Assembly: GCA_024196135.1 (NCBI GenBank)
Contig: JAMQCK010000089.1
Span: forward strand, 1-64,000
Reading direction: 5' to 3'
DNA: 64,000 bases
Origin: Pleurotus ostreatus/Saccharomyces cerevisiae fusant
Lineage: Eukaryota; Opisthokonta
Of the stretch, positions 1 to 10,961 are shown one piece after another. The number at the start of each line of letters is the position of its first letter. Position 1 is the first letter of the stretch. The notes beneath the pieces were generated by a model. The model was not told the origin of the DNA. It did not search any database and saw nothing but the letters and a program-made list of their open reading frames with translations. A program made the translations under genes and the position numbers.

Positions 1-294
1 AACTGAGGTCAAAATTTGCATCAAGTCACGAGGGGAGGGAGTAAGAAACGAGTGCAGGGAGGTTTGTAAGGAAGATTGCAAGGGGAGGTCAAAACTGCGA
101 GGCGGGTGCAGAGACGAGGATAGGAAATTTGTAAGGGAAGGTAGGGAAGGACGGGAGGGGCAGATCGTCGGTAGCAGTCCGCGTCCGAAACGGATTGCGA
201 ACGACCGCTCGCGGACAGATGATTTCACGAAAATATTCACAAGAAAGACTAAGCCGCGAGAAAGACTGAGCCACAAGAAAGATCAAGCACGCAC

Positions 295-1033
295 ATATAC
301 ATCTTCCCAACCCCCGTCCGAGCGCTTGAAATACAGCCTATGTTGCCAGAGATCATTCGAGTAGCCACCCTCGGTCTGGATGTTCACGAAGTACGAGTTC
401 CACGTCCGCGGGTCGCCACCGGCGCGCACGCGCAGGGCCAGGTAGTCGTGGTAGCTGACGTTGTGAAGCATTTCGCCGAAGAGGGTTGGCCGGGGCTGGA
501 GGGGGGAGGATCAGGATATTGGATAATTGGTAGGGAGGGGAATAAGCGGTAAGGAAGGACAATAAGCCACCGACGATCGAGGGTGGCAGAGAGCGAAGGC
601 ACGCACGGTCAGTACGATTGGTAGGCGGACGCAAAACGCTGCTGACGCACCATACTTCTGAATCCAGCGTAGCCACTACGTAGGGTGCGCTCCTTCCCGG
701 GCTGCACGTCCAACCGCATCTCACCCCAGAAGCGTCCGACCGCGCTCTTGCCTGGCGGGAGACGCTTGGGGTTCGTGTCGAGCTCGAGCTTCGCTGTCGA
801 GCGACCGCCAACATCGGAGTCGCATCCCGTTGCAAATTCCTTGAGGTCCTCGGGGGTATTTAGCGCGAGCAGGGGGAGCGGCGCTCGCGAGGGGAGGTCC
901 GCGCCCTTCATGAAGACGACTGCCGGTTGTCAACGCGCGAAAGGGGGGAGTGAGACACCACGCAACGTTTCCCGACATTGTCCTTGAAGACCTGCGCGGA
1001 CCGGTTGATGTACTGCGACCACTGGCCCGCCAT
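295..1033 (-). CDS. CIA30-family (NDUFAF1-like) protein, 3' end not found
   Basis: The CIA30 family helps assemble the membrane arm of mitochondrial complex I. Three exons join in phase: 1033-967, 919-651 and 495-295 (179 codons). Recognisable pieces are the N-terminal stretch INRSAQVFKDNVG, the block LNTPEDLKEFATGCDSDVGG, RFWGEMRLDVQPG, then NVSYHDYLALRVRAGGDP and YFVNIQTE...DLWQHRLYF, all in the order expected for the domain. After WEDVY a GTGCGT donor follows at 294, but no exon for the last third of the domain (normally 40-60 residues) is visible in bases 1-293. It is therefore either cut by the window edge through a long intron, or truncated. The family call is firm; whether the gene is functional is not. 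Confidence 0.8.
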
Positions 1034-1678
1034 GGTGAGTAGTGGTCGTCGGACGGTAGCACGGATGGCTAAGCGCGCAGGCCCGCACGCGCGCCGAAGC
1101 GGACCTCACGACGTCATCGCTGATTTTCGCACGGGCTCAATCTGGACCCACAACAGCCAAGGCTTTTTGGCCGGCCGGCACGCCCGGCACGGCATCTTCC
1201 TTGACCAGTATCCACAATTGGTAGCCCTTGTCGACGAATTGGGACGAGATTTGCCCCCGCGCAGTGCCCTTGTAATCGTCACGCACAAGGCGGCCACACG
1301 CGTAAGAGCGCACATTTGTATTGTGCGCACAAGGCCGGCTATTGTCGCGACCGTCATGGACGCGCTTGGGGTAGGGCACGGGGAGGTCCATAACACATGG
1401 GAATGTATAAGCGATTATTCTTCGGGGAGCATAACAAAGCGACGGCGCCCGACCCTTGGTTTTCTTGTCCAGGCCTGCGCGGACTGGTTGTGCATGCCGA
1501 ATTGGAGGGCGAAAAACAATTTTGAGTACAATCGCTCTGCCGTCGCGTCCCTGGGATGGGCACGGAGGCAGAACAATACAGAAATAAAAGGGAGCGTGCT
1601 GGGTCCTGCGAAGGCATTCAATCTCAAAACGCCTCACCTCGTCCCTCGACTCCACCTATTCAATCTGCACTGTGAACC
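1034..1678. other. Intergenic; decayed copy of CIA30 first exon
   Basis: No convincing gene. Around 1470-1505 the minus strand resembles the start of CIA30 exon 1 just upstream (shared core CCGCGCAGG flanked by an AACCxGTC motif), suggesting an old partial duplication. Long open frames occur on both strands but carry no recognisable domain and look like GC-rich shadows. Confidence 0.35.
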
Positions 1679-2226
1679 ATGCAGCTCAGCCTACTCCGCC
1701 TCATCCTCGCCGTGCTGGCACTCCTGGTCACAATAGTTGCCGCGGAGACCAACGCCGAGCGCATGTCAAAAGGCCTGCCTCCACTACCACCGCGCTGGCT
1801 GGTCAAGCACCGGGAACAGCAGAGTAACGAACACACGGAAACCGATGACTCCGCACAACCCGGCAGTCGGCCAGAAATGCAGTCGCGAACAGAGAGTGAG
1901 TGGACGTACCTTCGCCGGGTTCTCCACCTCCAAGTCCTGACCTCGTCGCTAACTCTCCTCCCCAGCTGCCGAGCCTCGCCATGTCTCCATGTCGCCCACC
2001 ACCTGCATGGTCGACTGGGCTCTCCCCGGCACGAAGTGGTGCTGCCGCCGGAAATACGACCAGCGCCTCTCCAGCTCGTTTTGTTATCCCGCGGATTCCT
2101 GGGGTCGGTGGTACGTCGGTTCTTGTCAATACTTTTTTTGCGGTGACTGACTCGCTTTCTCGTAGCTATGAGCACGATTATCCTTACAAGCGCTGCTGCA
2201 ATATGCTCTTCAACGTATGTCAATAA
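1679..2226 (+). CDS. Small secreted eight-cysteine protein
   Basis: Three exons, 1679-1895, 1966-2110 and 2166-2226, give 140 residues in phase. Residues 1-22 form a signal peptide (MQLSLLRLILAVLALLVTIVA). It is followed by ETNAERMSKGLPPLPP, a motif I recognise as recurrent in small secreted proteins of Agaricomycetes, where it marks the start of the mature chain. The C-terminal half holds eight cysteines ordered C-x11-CC-x12-C-x8-C-x9-CC-x6-C. This is the cysteine order of hydrophobins, but the spacings are compressed and the segment is charged rather than hydrophobic, so I do not call it a hydrophobin. A donor-like GTATGT overlaps the last codons at 2218, so a longer C-terminus is possible. 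Function unknown; probably extracellular. Confidence 0.72.
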
Positions 2227-2273
2227 GGTCGTTCGCGGAGGCGCCCAGATTCGTTGGGCCGCTTGGGCGATTA

Positions 2274-2505
2274 GGCGCCGCAGAAGCCATACACGTCGCA
2301 TAGATCATTCGGCGCGACGCACGCACCCCTGGAGGTGCACACATTGTAGAGCCGAAGTCGTCGGGGGACGCCATTGTTCACCAAAGGGCTGTTCATACCA
2401 TTAAACACAAGAAGGTCTTGTCTAGAAAAGTACCGTACATACCGGGTTTTATTGGGTTTCAAGGGGAAATATACATTGTTCAACTTCCAACCGTTAGAGA
2501 GTGTA
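2274..2505 (-). other. Possible C-terminal exons of a cysteine-rich protein
   Basis: On the minus strand an open segment ends with NVCTSRGACVAPNDLCDVYG and then FCGA and a stop at 2274. The regular cysteine spacing looks like a real protein end. Upstream, VTLSNGWKLNNVYFPLKP could be the preceding exon, with an intron between them. No start or signal peptide was found, and the plus strand is also open here, so this may be chance or a relic. Confidence 0.25.
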
Positions 2506-3020
2506 ACTCGGACGCAGAGTAATCATGTCAAAATTTCCAGGTAAGATGAAGTCTCAAGTACTCTGGGTCTATTCGCGCAGGGCTTCCGAAGCGTACAAGA
2601 TGAGGGAGACGCGCCGGTGTCAAGCGCGGTGGGAGAACAGGCTGCCATGCAAACCAAAAATCCGAAGCCTAGACGGGTTGCATAGTAGAGCCTTGAGAGC
2701 CGCAGGAATGTAGAATGGAGGTGCGTACTCGTCGTAGCGAACAATAGCGGACGGTGGCCATAAACAAAGGTTTGAGCTGTGACCCGCGGCATCTGTCCCG
2801 GCATTGGCCGAAACCTCACGTGCCTTCCACGTGGCTAAAGTCACCAAGTTCGAACCCACACGCAGACGACCCAGAGCCGCATCGAAGTTCAAAGAAGGGT
2901 ACACGTATTTATTTGGCATTGCAATTGCTACAAGACGCTTTGTATACTTCCGACGCTTGATATGGATAATTCCGACTAGGCCATTGTGAACCTTCACTAA
3001 GCAGCTCGTTAATTCCTTTG
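2506..3020. other. Unassigned stretch
   Basis: Both strands have open frames (for example minus-strand RVGSNLVTLATWKAREV near 2830), but none shows a start, a recognisable family or splice-consistent continuation. I see no gene I can support. Confidence 0.3.
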
Positions 3021-4673
3021 CTAAGCAGCGCGGGATGCCTGCTGGCGGAGCTGCGCCGAGATCGCCTCCAAAGACGTCTGTTGGACCGGCGTGATGTAGG
3101 CGGCCTGGCGGTACTTGTCGACTGGAAGTTGAAGTCAGTACGAGCTGGCGCGAACGAACGACAGGCTGTGTGTAAGTACAACAGGCAGCCGCGACCCAGC
3201 AACCGGCAGCCGCGACCCAGCAACCGGCAGCCGCGACTGCACAGCAAGCAGACGCGGGCAAACAAAGACCAAGCAAGCGCTACCAAACACCAAGCAACAC
3301 TCACCGGCCTCCTTAAGAGCGTTCCACTTCGCAACCAGTATCGCGTCGGTATGCGCGGCCGTGGCCGCGTTCGCCTTCTTCACGTCGCTGGCGACCAAGC
3401 TCTTGAGGTTGGTGAGCTGCGTCTCGATGTTCTCCCAGACCGCGATCATGTCCTGCATGGCGGTGATCGCGGGGTCGATGGAGGCGTAGAAGTTGGTGAG
3501 GTCGGTCTGGAGGGATGAGGTGAGTGGCGTGTCAGCGAAGCGGAGGGCGCGTCGATGGAGGGCGTGTCAAGGAATTGGAGGGCGTGTTGGACAGACGCAG
3601 GGTGCATCTGAGCAACGAGGGGGAATAACATACGTCAACCGCATTCAGATCCGCAAGGAGGCGCTTTTCGTCGGAGACCTTCCCCTCCTCGTCCGCGATG
3701 AGGCCCTTAATCTCGTCGATCTTGTCCGCCATATCGGCCGCCTTCTTCCCGAAGACGCCCGCGACGATGGTCGCGGCGATGATGCCGACGATGGGCACCC
3801 AGAAGTAGGTGAGGGTCGTGCATGCCACGATCACGTCTGAAAATCATGAACAAAGGATATCAGCGGTCCGGACGCAGCAAAGGGTAGAACCTAAGAGTTA
3901 TGCGCACCATGTTCATATTCCGCCTCATCGCTCGCCAGCTCAGCCTTGTTGTCCGCAAGCATCTTCTCCAACGTCGCCAGGTCGCCGTCCTCGGTCTTCA
4001 ACGCGGCGGCGACCGCGTCGATGTTCGTCTTCAGCGTCGTCTGGTCCCCCGCGGTCTGCAGCTTGAAGGTGGTCAGGTCGGTGACGACCTGCTCGGCCTT
4101 AGTCTTGATATTAGCGATGTCGGCGACCTGCGTGTCGATCAGGCCGTTGATGGTGGCTATGAGCTGCTGCGCCTGCGTCGGCGAGGTGGTGTTTGCTAGA
4201 GTCCGAATGGCCTGCCAGATACCGGCTGGGGGTTCTCGTAAGTGCGACGGTGCTGTTACGATCTTGTCATGGGACGTACCGTAGTACGAGTCTTGCGCAG
4301 TGCCGCCCGCGTTCTGGGCATAGTTGTAGATGTCGCTGGCGATGGCGACGATACTGGGGTAGGTCGTGGACTTGAACGTCGTGCAGTTGGCGCTGCACTG
4401 CGGCTCGTCAGCGGGGCCATAATTAGGAAGGAGACAAGAACATACGGTCTTGTAAGCCGCAACGAGCGGGCTGATAACGTTGGAAAGCTTCGTCGCGATG
4501 TCGGTAGAAATTTGCAGCCGCTTCTGGTAGTCTTCCGGGGTGACGGGTAGCAGGACGCCCGCCCACACATACTTGAGGAGGTTGTATACGTCTTCCTGCT
4601 GGAGGACGTAGTTGCCGTCCGCGTTCAGGAGACCTTGCGGGGTCATGTCGATGGCGGGCGTATCGGAAGACAT
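3021..4673 (-). CDS. Putative alpha-helical pore-forming-toxin-like protein, component A
   Basis: Six exons (4673-4446, 4397-4280, 4225-3908, 3836-3634, 3506-3305, 3121-3021) close in phase to 389 residues. No signal peptide is visible. The chain is almost wholly predicted helix: long amphipathic heptad-like segments at about residues 100-220, one strongly hydrophobic segment at about 226-250 (core FWVPIVGIIAATIVAGVFG), then more coiled coil (ADMADKIDEIKGLIADEEGK and beyond) to the end. One central hydrophobic hairpin between long helices at 350-400 residues is the layout of the ClyA/HblB/NheA/XaxA class of alpha pore-forming toxins. Two cysteines sit near residues 77-81. The gene faces away from a second helix-rich gene at 6267. 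The fold call is inferred from pattern only; a structural coiled-coil membrane protein is the alternative. Confidence 0.55.
3184..3237. repeat. 21-bp tandem repeat inside an intron
   Basis: The unit starting GGCAGCCGCGACCCAG is present twice exactly and a third time in part. It lies in the long fifth intron (3304-3122) of the component A gene, so it does not alter the protein. Confidence 0.9.
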
Positions 4674-4753
4674 ATTTGTCGTCGACGGGAAGCTATGGAG
4701 GCTGACAGGTAAAGGAGGGAGGTCTCTAGGGACTCTGCATGTGAGATTTGAGC

Positions 4754-4762
4754 ATATATAAA
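4754..4762 (-). promoter_or_regulatory. TATA-like box of the component A gene
   Basis: Read on the minus strand the sequence is TTTATATATGC, about 85 bases upstream of the chosen ATG at 4673, a normal spacing for a fungal TATA-driven promoter. Confidence 0.45.
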
Positions 4763-6266
4763 GGACGTTGATACGCAGGAGACCTCGATTCGTCGTCCGG
4801 ACGCATCGAAAGGTCAAGTTCATTGAACGCGCATGGTGCTGTAGACCTTTCCGCTGGAAATCGTTAGTGTGTGGCGTTCGCTGCGGCCCCAGTAATCGTT
4901 AGGTATGCATGACCCTCAACGTCCGTGAGGGCTTTGGGAAGATGGTCAGGCGGGACAGCCGCAAATGAGCAACGCCGGTGGTGAGGAACTGCGGCCGGCG
5001 GGGTTGAAGTTCTGCGCGAAAGTACGGGCAGCTCTATCCTCACAACGTGGAGAGCTGTTCATCCACGCCACTGCGCTACTCAAGACATCGAAGCTTGACT
5101 GTCTCCAAGCACGCATCGGGGCGGCGCTCATCAAGCCGAAGTTAAAGTCATCTGTTCATGATCAATGGGGTTTAGAGAGATAGGAGGCGTAGTGATTGAG
5201 TTAAAACTCGCTTTGGACACGTACTGCATCATATATTACTTGCTTTGGAAGAACTTCTTGGATTCGATGCACATATAGACAAAACCGAAGGAGGGTCCAG
5301 CCGCCTGACGGCTCCGCGGCCACAGAGCGTATCGTGAGGAGCTCGTGGGTCCTTCTTCATGAACCAAGCTTTCGTTTTCAGACTTAGGCAGCGGCCCTAG
5401 AGACTTCGTGATGATGGTGGCGGCTGTAGACTGAGAGACGAAAGCATCGCTGTGACGCGAACATCGTCACGCGATGAGATTATTGCCACAACAAGCTCAC
5501 ACTCACCCAAATAGGTGTCCCTTTGTCCTACGCATCCGGCCGCCAGCTCGGTCGACTGCTTGATCCCGTAAACTTTCGTCTGGTGCAATGTACCATGCCT
5601 TCTTTCCTCTCCCTTATGAAATGCGTTGGGAAGTTTACCACAGTTGCTCGCAAAAGGGCTGCGATACGTGACAGGATCAACGTAACCGTCCAAACCTACG
5701 ATGAAGGGACCGCTGCAGTCTGTGAGTAGGGTTCCTCAATCTGTACCTTCACTCGATTCCTACGCCTGTATCTCATACAGCGCAGGACCTCGTGCACTCT
5801 TTTGCGCCGCATCTTCACCTCATCGTCTGGATATATCCGACGAGCGCGTCGAAGTCGCCCAAAGACTCGAACGCAAGTGGTATCAAACACCACCATCGGA
5901 AGGCTCTCAGGTCTCATGCGCCGCTCCTTCTGTTATGGAAGCGAAAAATGAGGGTACGACCTTCTGGCGTGTGCGCCAATCGCTCGTCTAGGGCGACAGT
6001 CCCGGAGCAACGCCAGTCGCTGCCATATTGCGTAGGTCCTCGTGGGGCAGCTGTTTACGCCACTAAGTGTCAGGTGTGGGTACTTGTTCATGGCTCTCTC
6101 TTCTTAAAGTCGTCCCGCCATCCGGTGTCAATCCATCAGAGCCTCCCCAGAAGCTCGATCCATTTTCTGCTCATCGCCTCGTCCGCCCATAGCCATGTAC
6201 AGGCCCTCGTCCCCGCAAGAATGGCACCAATGGGCTACCTCGCCCTCGCTTAGCAAGATACCTGCG
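4763..6266. other. Divergent intergenic region between the two pore-former-like genes
   Basis: About 1.5 kb separates the two starts. Open frames at 5523-6253 on the plus strand and 5397-5917 on the minus strand have no start context, no domain and atypical codon use. One frame (DISDERVEVAQRLERKWYQT near 5830) looks protein-like and could be a relic. I see no gene I can support. Confidence 0.4.
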
Positions 6267-8814
6267 ATGACCAGTCAGACCACGACCGCTACAAGCGTAT
6301 GTTCTCCGCGTCCATCTCACTTGCGAAAGACGCTGCTGACCATGCTCCTCAGTCTGTAACCCGCGACGTCTACTTCGACATCAGCCAGCTTCAAACGGCC
6401 GGAGTCGACTTCACCTATGTCTACACGGACATCCTCGCGCTCTCTCCCGCTCCGACGGTGCAGCTGCCGTTGCCAGCGCTCGCCTCTATTACGCTCTTCT
6501 CGAGGGTGATAACTTCGGAGGCGCCAGTGAACCTCCATCTGACGACCGCATCTGACGATGCCGCTCAAGTGATCATTTGGGCGACGTACGTCGACCAGCC
6601 GATTACCGTTTCCCTCGGGACCGGAGCGCCGCAGCCGCTCAACCTCGGCGTCATGTCGGGCAACGTTGGCGTCTCCTTGACGGCTACCAAAGGCACCCTC
6701 GCCGTGGAGTACTACACGAGCTACTTCGTCCAGGACATCGCTCCCGACGGCGACCTGTACAAGATGCTCGCCACGCAGCTCCGCATCACGTCTGTTCTCT
6801 TCTGGTCCCAGCCGATGGTCGCCGCGCTCCTCGCGCTCCACGTCGTGCGCACCACGGTCCGCGCCTACGGGAGCAGCGCGCTGCTCAACATCCAAGCATC
6901 CGCGATCCTGCAGCAGATCAGGGCGGCCGACTTCGCCGGGCCGGGCACCTCGTACGCGCCGGTCCTGAAGCTCGACTTCTACAAGAACTCCATGGTTACC
7001 ATCCTCACCGCCGGTGCCGCCTTTCAGACGCAGTACGACCGCTTCACGGACAACAAGGCCACCGTTGACGACCAGCTGAAGGCGTGGGATAGCATGCTGG
7101 TGCAGGCGCAGAGTACGCTCGCCATGCAGCAGCAGCTCGCGCTCGACGCGAAGTCAAAGTGGGTCTCTGCGCAGCAGATTCTTTCGACGGCGCAGAACGA
7201 CATGAAGGTTCATCAGTGGACCTTAGACGTGAAGGCGTCCGCCTTCCGCGCTGGGGTCGCGCTTTGGCAGCGGCAGAAGACGCTCGACGCTGTGGTGGAT
7301 ATGCTGCAGGCTATCGTCAGTGAGTCTTTCTCTATGTCTTTTTTGTTTGTATTTTCTTGCTGATAATCATGTTAGCATTCGCCCTCGCCATCGGCGCTAT
7401 ATGTATAGGAGACCCCGCGCCTGCCGCCGCTGCCCCTGCCGAAGCCGCTGCTGCTGCCGAGAGTGCCGCTGCCGCTGCAGAAGGCGCCGCGAAGGTGACG
7501 GGCAGCATCATCAACAAGAAGACCTTGGATAACCTCGGGAAGGTCGTCTCGGGTATCTCGACCATGGTGCACTCCACAATCGAGAACGCGAACGCCATCG
7601 ACAGCGCCGCAGCTGGCGGGTCGAGTGCTTTGTCACCCTTCCCCGAGGAGCAGGGCGACGGGGACTCGCAGGCCCTCGTCGGCGGGGCTGCGTGGGACCA
7701 GTGGATCCTCGAGGTGGAGGGACAGATGGGCTACGCGGTCTCTGAGAGCATCGACGGGGCGCGCGCGTACCTCCTCGAGTTGCGCAACCACGCCATCAAC
7801 GGCAAGCTCATGACGCAGGCGAGCGCGCAGGCCGTGAAGGCGGGGCAGGAGTTCGTCCACCACCAGATGGCTCTGCAGCTCGCGCAGGCGGACATGGTGC
7901 GCCTGCACGCGCTGCGCCTGTCGTTCAAGAACGAGGCGGACCAGCTCGACGTCGCGCGGCTGCATTTCTACGACCGCCTCGACGCGATGCGCACGAGCAC
8001 GCTCATCGAGCTGCGCAACATCATGTGGGCGTTCAAGTTCTACACGCTGACGGACAGCAGCTTGGTGCTCGACCCGTGTAAGCGGATGGAGGAGTATCAG
8101 GCGGACCTCTCCCAGCTCGTTCGCGAGGTCGAAAGCTACGAAGAAGGCACCGCGAGCGACAAGTCCCGTAAGTCGATGATCGCACTTGTGAATATACGCT
8201 GGCTTACATGGACCCAATAGCCATCCATTTCGTGCGCGATATCAACCACGTGAGTGCTCGACCTAAGCCTCGCATTACCTATCATACTGACCATGTCCCT
8301 CCAGCCCTGCTTCGATGACATCGGTCTTGGCGTCATTGCCGCCCTACAGCAGCAGCATTCTGCTACCTTCGCCTTGGCCCCTCGTCCCAACACCGGAGGC
8401 AATGTGCTGCCATTCCCAGCCGGCCCCTTCACCGACGGCAGCGCCTTCCGCGTCTTCGGCATGCGCGTCGTCCTGCAGGGCCTCGTGCCCCAGCCCGCGG
8501 CGCTCTCGCAGGACGGCACGGCCATCGTCTGGATCACCGTCGGCACATCGGGCATCTACGACGACATCCGCAAGGACAACGCGATCTTCGGATTTAGCAG
8601 CCTGCCTCAGGTTCGTCAGTTCAAGTACCTCGTCGACGCGCAGGGCAAGGCGGTCAACAACGGCATCGAGGTTGACTCGATCATCACGATGTCGCAGCAC
8701 ATGGACCCGCCCCCCTTCACGCAGTGGTCGATCACGATTGACCAGCCTGACCTGTTCGACCTGACGAGCCTGACGGGGGTCCAGCTGGAATGGCAGGGTG
8801 TGGCGTACATGTAA
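6267..8814 (+). CDS. Putative alpha-helical pore-forming-toxin-like protein, component B
   Basis: Five exons (6267-6296, 6353-7319, 7376-8167, 8221-8249, 8305-8814) close to 775 residues. The short first exon is supported by the GTATGT donor and CAG acceptor and an exact phase match. No signal peptide. Residues 11-135 are strand-rich (VYFDISQLQ, VQLPLPALASITLF). Residues 140-330 are long helices. At 332-345 lies a hydrophobic stretch (TFALAIGAICIG) followed by an alanine-rich segment to about 380. Further helices run to about 605, and a separate strand-rich domain with many aromatic and Asp residues ends the protein (about 607-775). Helix-hydrophobic hairpin-helix again matches the alpha pore-former layout, here flanked by two globular domains that could bind a receptor. 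Function is inferred, not shown; I know no named family for the end domains. Confidence 0.5.
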
Positions 8815-9791
8815 TCTGTGTAAATACGACGATATGGACTCGTTATCCATGTAGGATCATTGTATCATTAATTTTCGAATCTATAATCTCGCTGTAGTTG
8901 CTTTTACCGAGTCTTCGAAAAGTTGAACCTCACACGTGACGGATATCGGCAAATACCGAATCAACACGTGCTGCGTAGCTGTGTTGTCGGTTCGATATCG
9001 AACCGCTTGACCTTGCCTTCCACCACCGGATGTGCCGTGACTACGCCCATCCCTACGAAGGGCTATGTGGCACAGGCGTGTGCAGGAGCTGATTTGAACT
9101 CTCATCCTTGGCTTATGAACCCACCTTGTCACCTACGTCGGTTTCCGGAATACTGACGGTCAGAGTCCGTGGGCACAGTCATGACCTTTGAATCGTGCAT
9201 TTCCTTCATGATTTCAAAGGCTCAAACACGGAAGCTCAGGTCTCGATGACTGAGAAGTTGAATACACATACTGCGCTTCGGCGTCGATATGGGCCGCGAG
9301 GAATAGTGGCTGGCATCGAATTATGGAGAGGATATCCAAGCAGCAAGCGAATCTTCATTGTCTGGGTTTATGGCGCGTCTTGCGCGAACTGACTCGTTTC
9401 AGATGACAGAGATAAGCCGCGAAGCATCCTGAGTAATATATTGCGCTGCAAGAATGAAGTTTAATGGTATTTCTGCTTCGAACTTGCTTCACGGGCGGGG
9501 GACTCTAACGTACCCAATGCTTCCGAGATTCTTTTGAAGCTGCGGCTTATCCATACGCCTTCCAGGACTGTCACACTGGCCGAAGCAATGCCATGCCTAC
9601 TGAGGAGTGCCCAGTCCTATTCCTCGGTGATCCGTCTCGTCTGTCCCAACGGTGGCAGCTCAATGACTCCAACGTGTATTGGACATTTTTTGCTCGTCAT
9701 TCTCACGATACTCCCATGAATATCTTCGCTAGAAGCGCACGTTATGCAGGTGCAAGTTTGATTGTGGAAGTGTTTCGCGGCAAGACGGCGA
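8815..9791. other. Intergenic, no gene seen
   Basis: Moderate AT content and short frames only. Around 8946 the motif CGGCAAATACCG is a single copy of a palindrome found repeatedly further right. The minus strand at 9075-9120 faintly resembles a tRNA anticodon and T-arm but cannot be folded into a full tRNA. Confidence 0.4.
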
Positions 9792-9799
9792 TATAAAAG
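9792..9799 (+). promoter_or_regulatory. TATA box of the secreted-protein gene at 9880
   Basis: TATAAAAG lies 81 bases upstream of the ATG at 9880, with a pyrimidine-rich leader in between. Confidence 0.55.
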
Positions 9800-9879
9800 T
9801 CCGTAGACCGCGTTTCCTCATCCCTCACGACCAGTGCCTTTCAGCCTTGCAGCCACTCGTTGATCTCTAGCCAAGTACC

Positions 9880-10443
9880 ATGCAGTACCTGTCCCTCTTC
9901 ATCTTCGCTGTGACCGCAGCCGCGCTCCCCATGCAGGGGTGAGTGTCTTCCTCCTCGTTCCTGTTACTTCGGCTAACTCGCACTGCAGAGAGAAACCGTC
10001 CGCTGCGGTCGTCACCGACATCGTTGTAGAGTCCGTCGCTTCCGCGTATGACTTTGTGGCGCCCGGCCCTTCGGCGGCTTCATCCACCGTCCCGACCCTC
10101 GCAGCGCCCTACGGAGCAAGCGTCGTAGCCAGGTCAGGGAAAACTTCGCCCCTGCTCGTCCCCATAAGTTGATCCTGGACTCTTTCGTAGACAGGTCCCG
10201 ACTGCGACGACGTCCAGCGTGACTTCGTCTTCCAGCGTGAGCGCGCGGGTGTTACCCCCTGGTACCCGCGTGTTTATCGTCGGCGAAGCTAACGCAGCGG
10301 ACGCGCTCCTTTTGGCCTCTAAAGGACAAATCGACTACGTTTACCTTGACGGCGCATTAATTCCCGCGAAGGCGTTTAGCAGACCGCACAGGCGTTGGGA
10401 ACCGGCTTCGCCTGCGCCTTCGGTTGCTGCCGACCAAGCCTGA
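9880..10443 (+). CDS. Small secreted protein of unknown function
   Basis: Three exons (9880-9938, 9989-10132, 10191-10443) give 151 residues in phase. The start MQYLSLFIFAVTAAALPMQG is a clean signal peptide. The mature chain has a low-complexity Ala/Ser/Pro/Val linker to about residue 90. It then has a more ordered segment (VLPPGTRVFIVGEANAADAL, ASKGQIDYVYLDGALIP) and a Pro/Ala-rich tail. It lacks cysteines, so it is unlike its cysteine-rich neighbours. A strong TATA box precedes it. No family recognised. Confidence 0.7.
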
Positions 10444-10961
10444 AGGTCCTGTCGAAAAGCTACATTTCTTTTCTGCCCTCGGGTGTGCCCGTCCCTTGCT
10501 GTGTCTCTGGCTGTCCTCCCTTTAAGTTGCAGCTATGTGTCTGAAAAATGATTCGTATGGTACTGTACTTTATGCGGTTGCAGTGCAATATGTCGTATGT
10601 TTCTGCTGCTTTTGATGTGTCTATACGCTGATTCGCCCCCATCGCCAAAGTCTTATATCAATACCTTCGCCCCCGCTGCAGACGTGGTGCGTACATACGT
10701 TTATGCTTGACATTATTCGCTTCGCGACTCTGAACTCAACGTCGACCGGTTCAAATATTTAACAAACGAAGCAGTCGGCTTGACCAGCGATAGAGCTACG
10801 CGACGACGATATAATTCGAGTTTACTGGCGAGCCCTTAATCCTTCCTTGTCAAGAGAGACCGATGTCGGCTTTAGCTCCTGATGTCCTTTAAAACTATAC
10901 TGTCAGCACCCATTCCGGCGCAAAGCAAGGTCTGAAACTGACCTGGCGAACGGAGATCAAG
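10444..10961. other. Intergenic, convergent 3' regions
   Basis: Holds the 3' flanks of two convergent genes. AT-rich pieces such as CAAATATTTAACAAACG at about 10751 are consistent with untranslated or spacer DNA. No gene seen. Confidence 0.4.

Noticed and set aside
978..1736. 252-codon plus-strand frame and overlapping minus-strand frames
   Set aside because: No domain or start context; overlaps the CIA30 5' end and a decayed duplicate.
1966..2226. Hydrophobin
   Set aside because: Cysteine order fits but spacing and hydropathy do not.
2620..3276. 218-codon minus-strand frame
   Set aside because: Runs through the intron and last exon of the component A gene in another frame and contains the intron tandem repeat.
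5523..6253. Plus-strand frames upstream of component B
   Set aside because: Could not be spliced to the ATG at 6267 and show no family; treated as intergenic.
9070..9125. tRNA-like stretch on the minus strand (GAGAGTTCAAATC)
   Set aside because: A T-arm-like core is present, but no matching acceptor stem or D-arm can be folded, so I do not call a tRNA.
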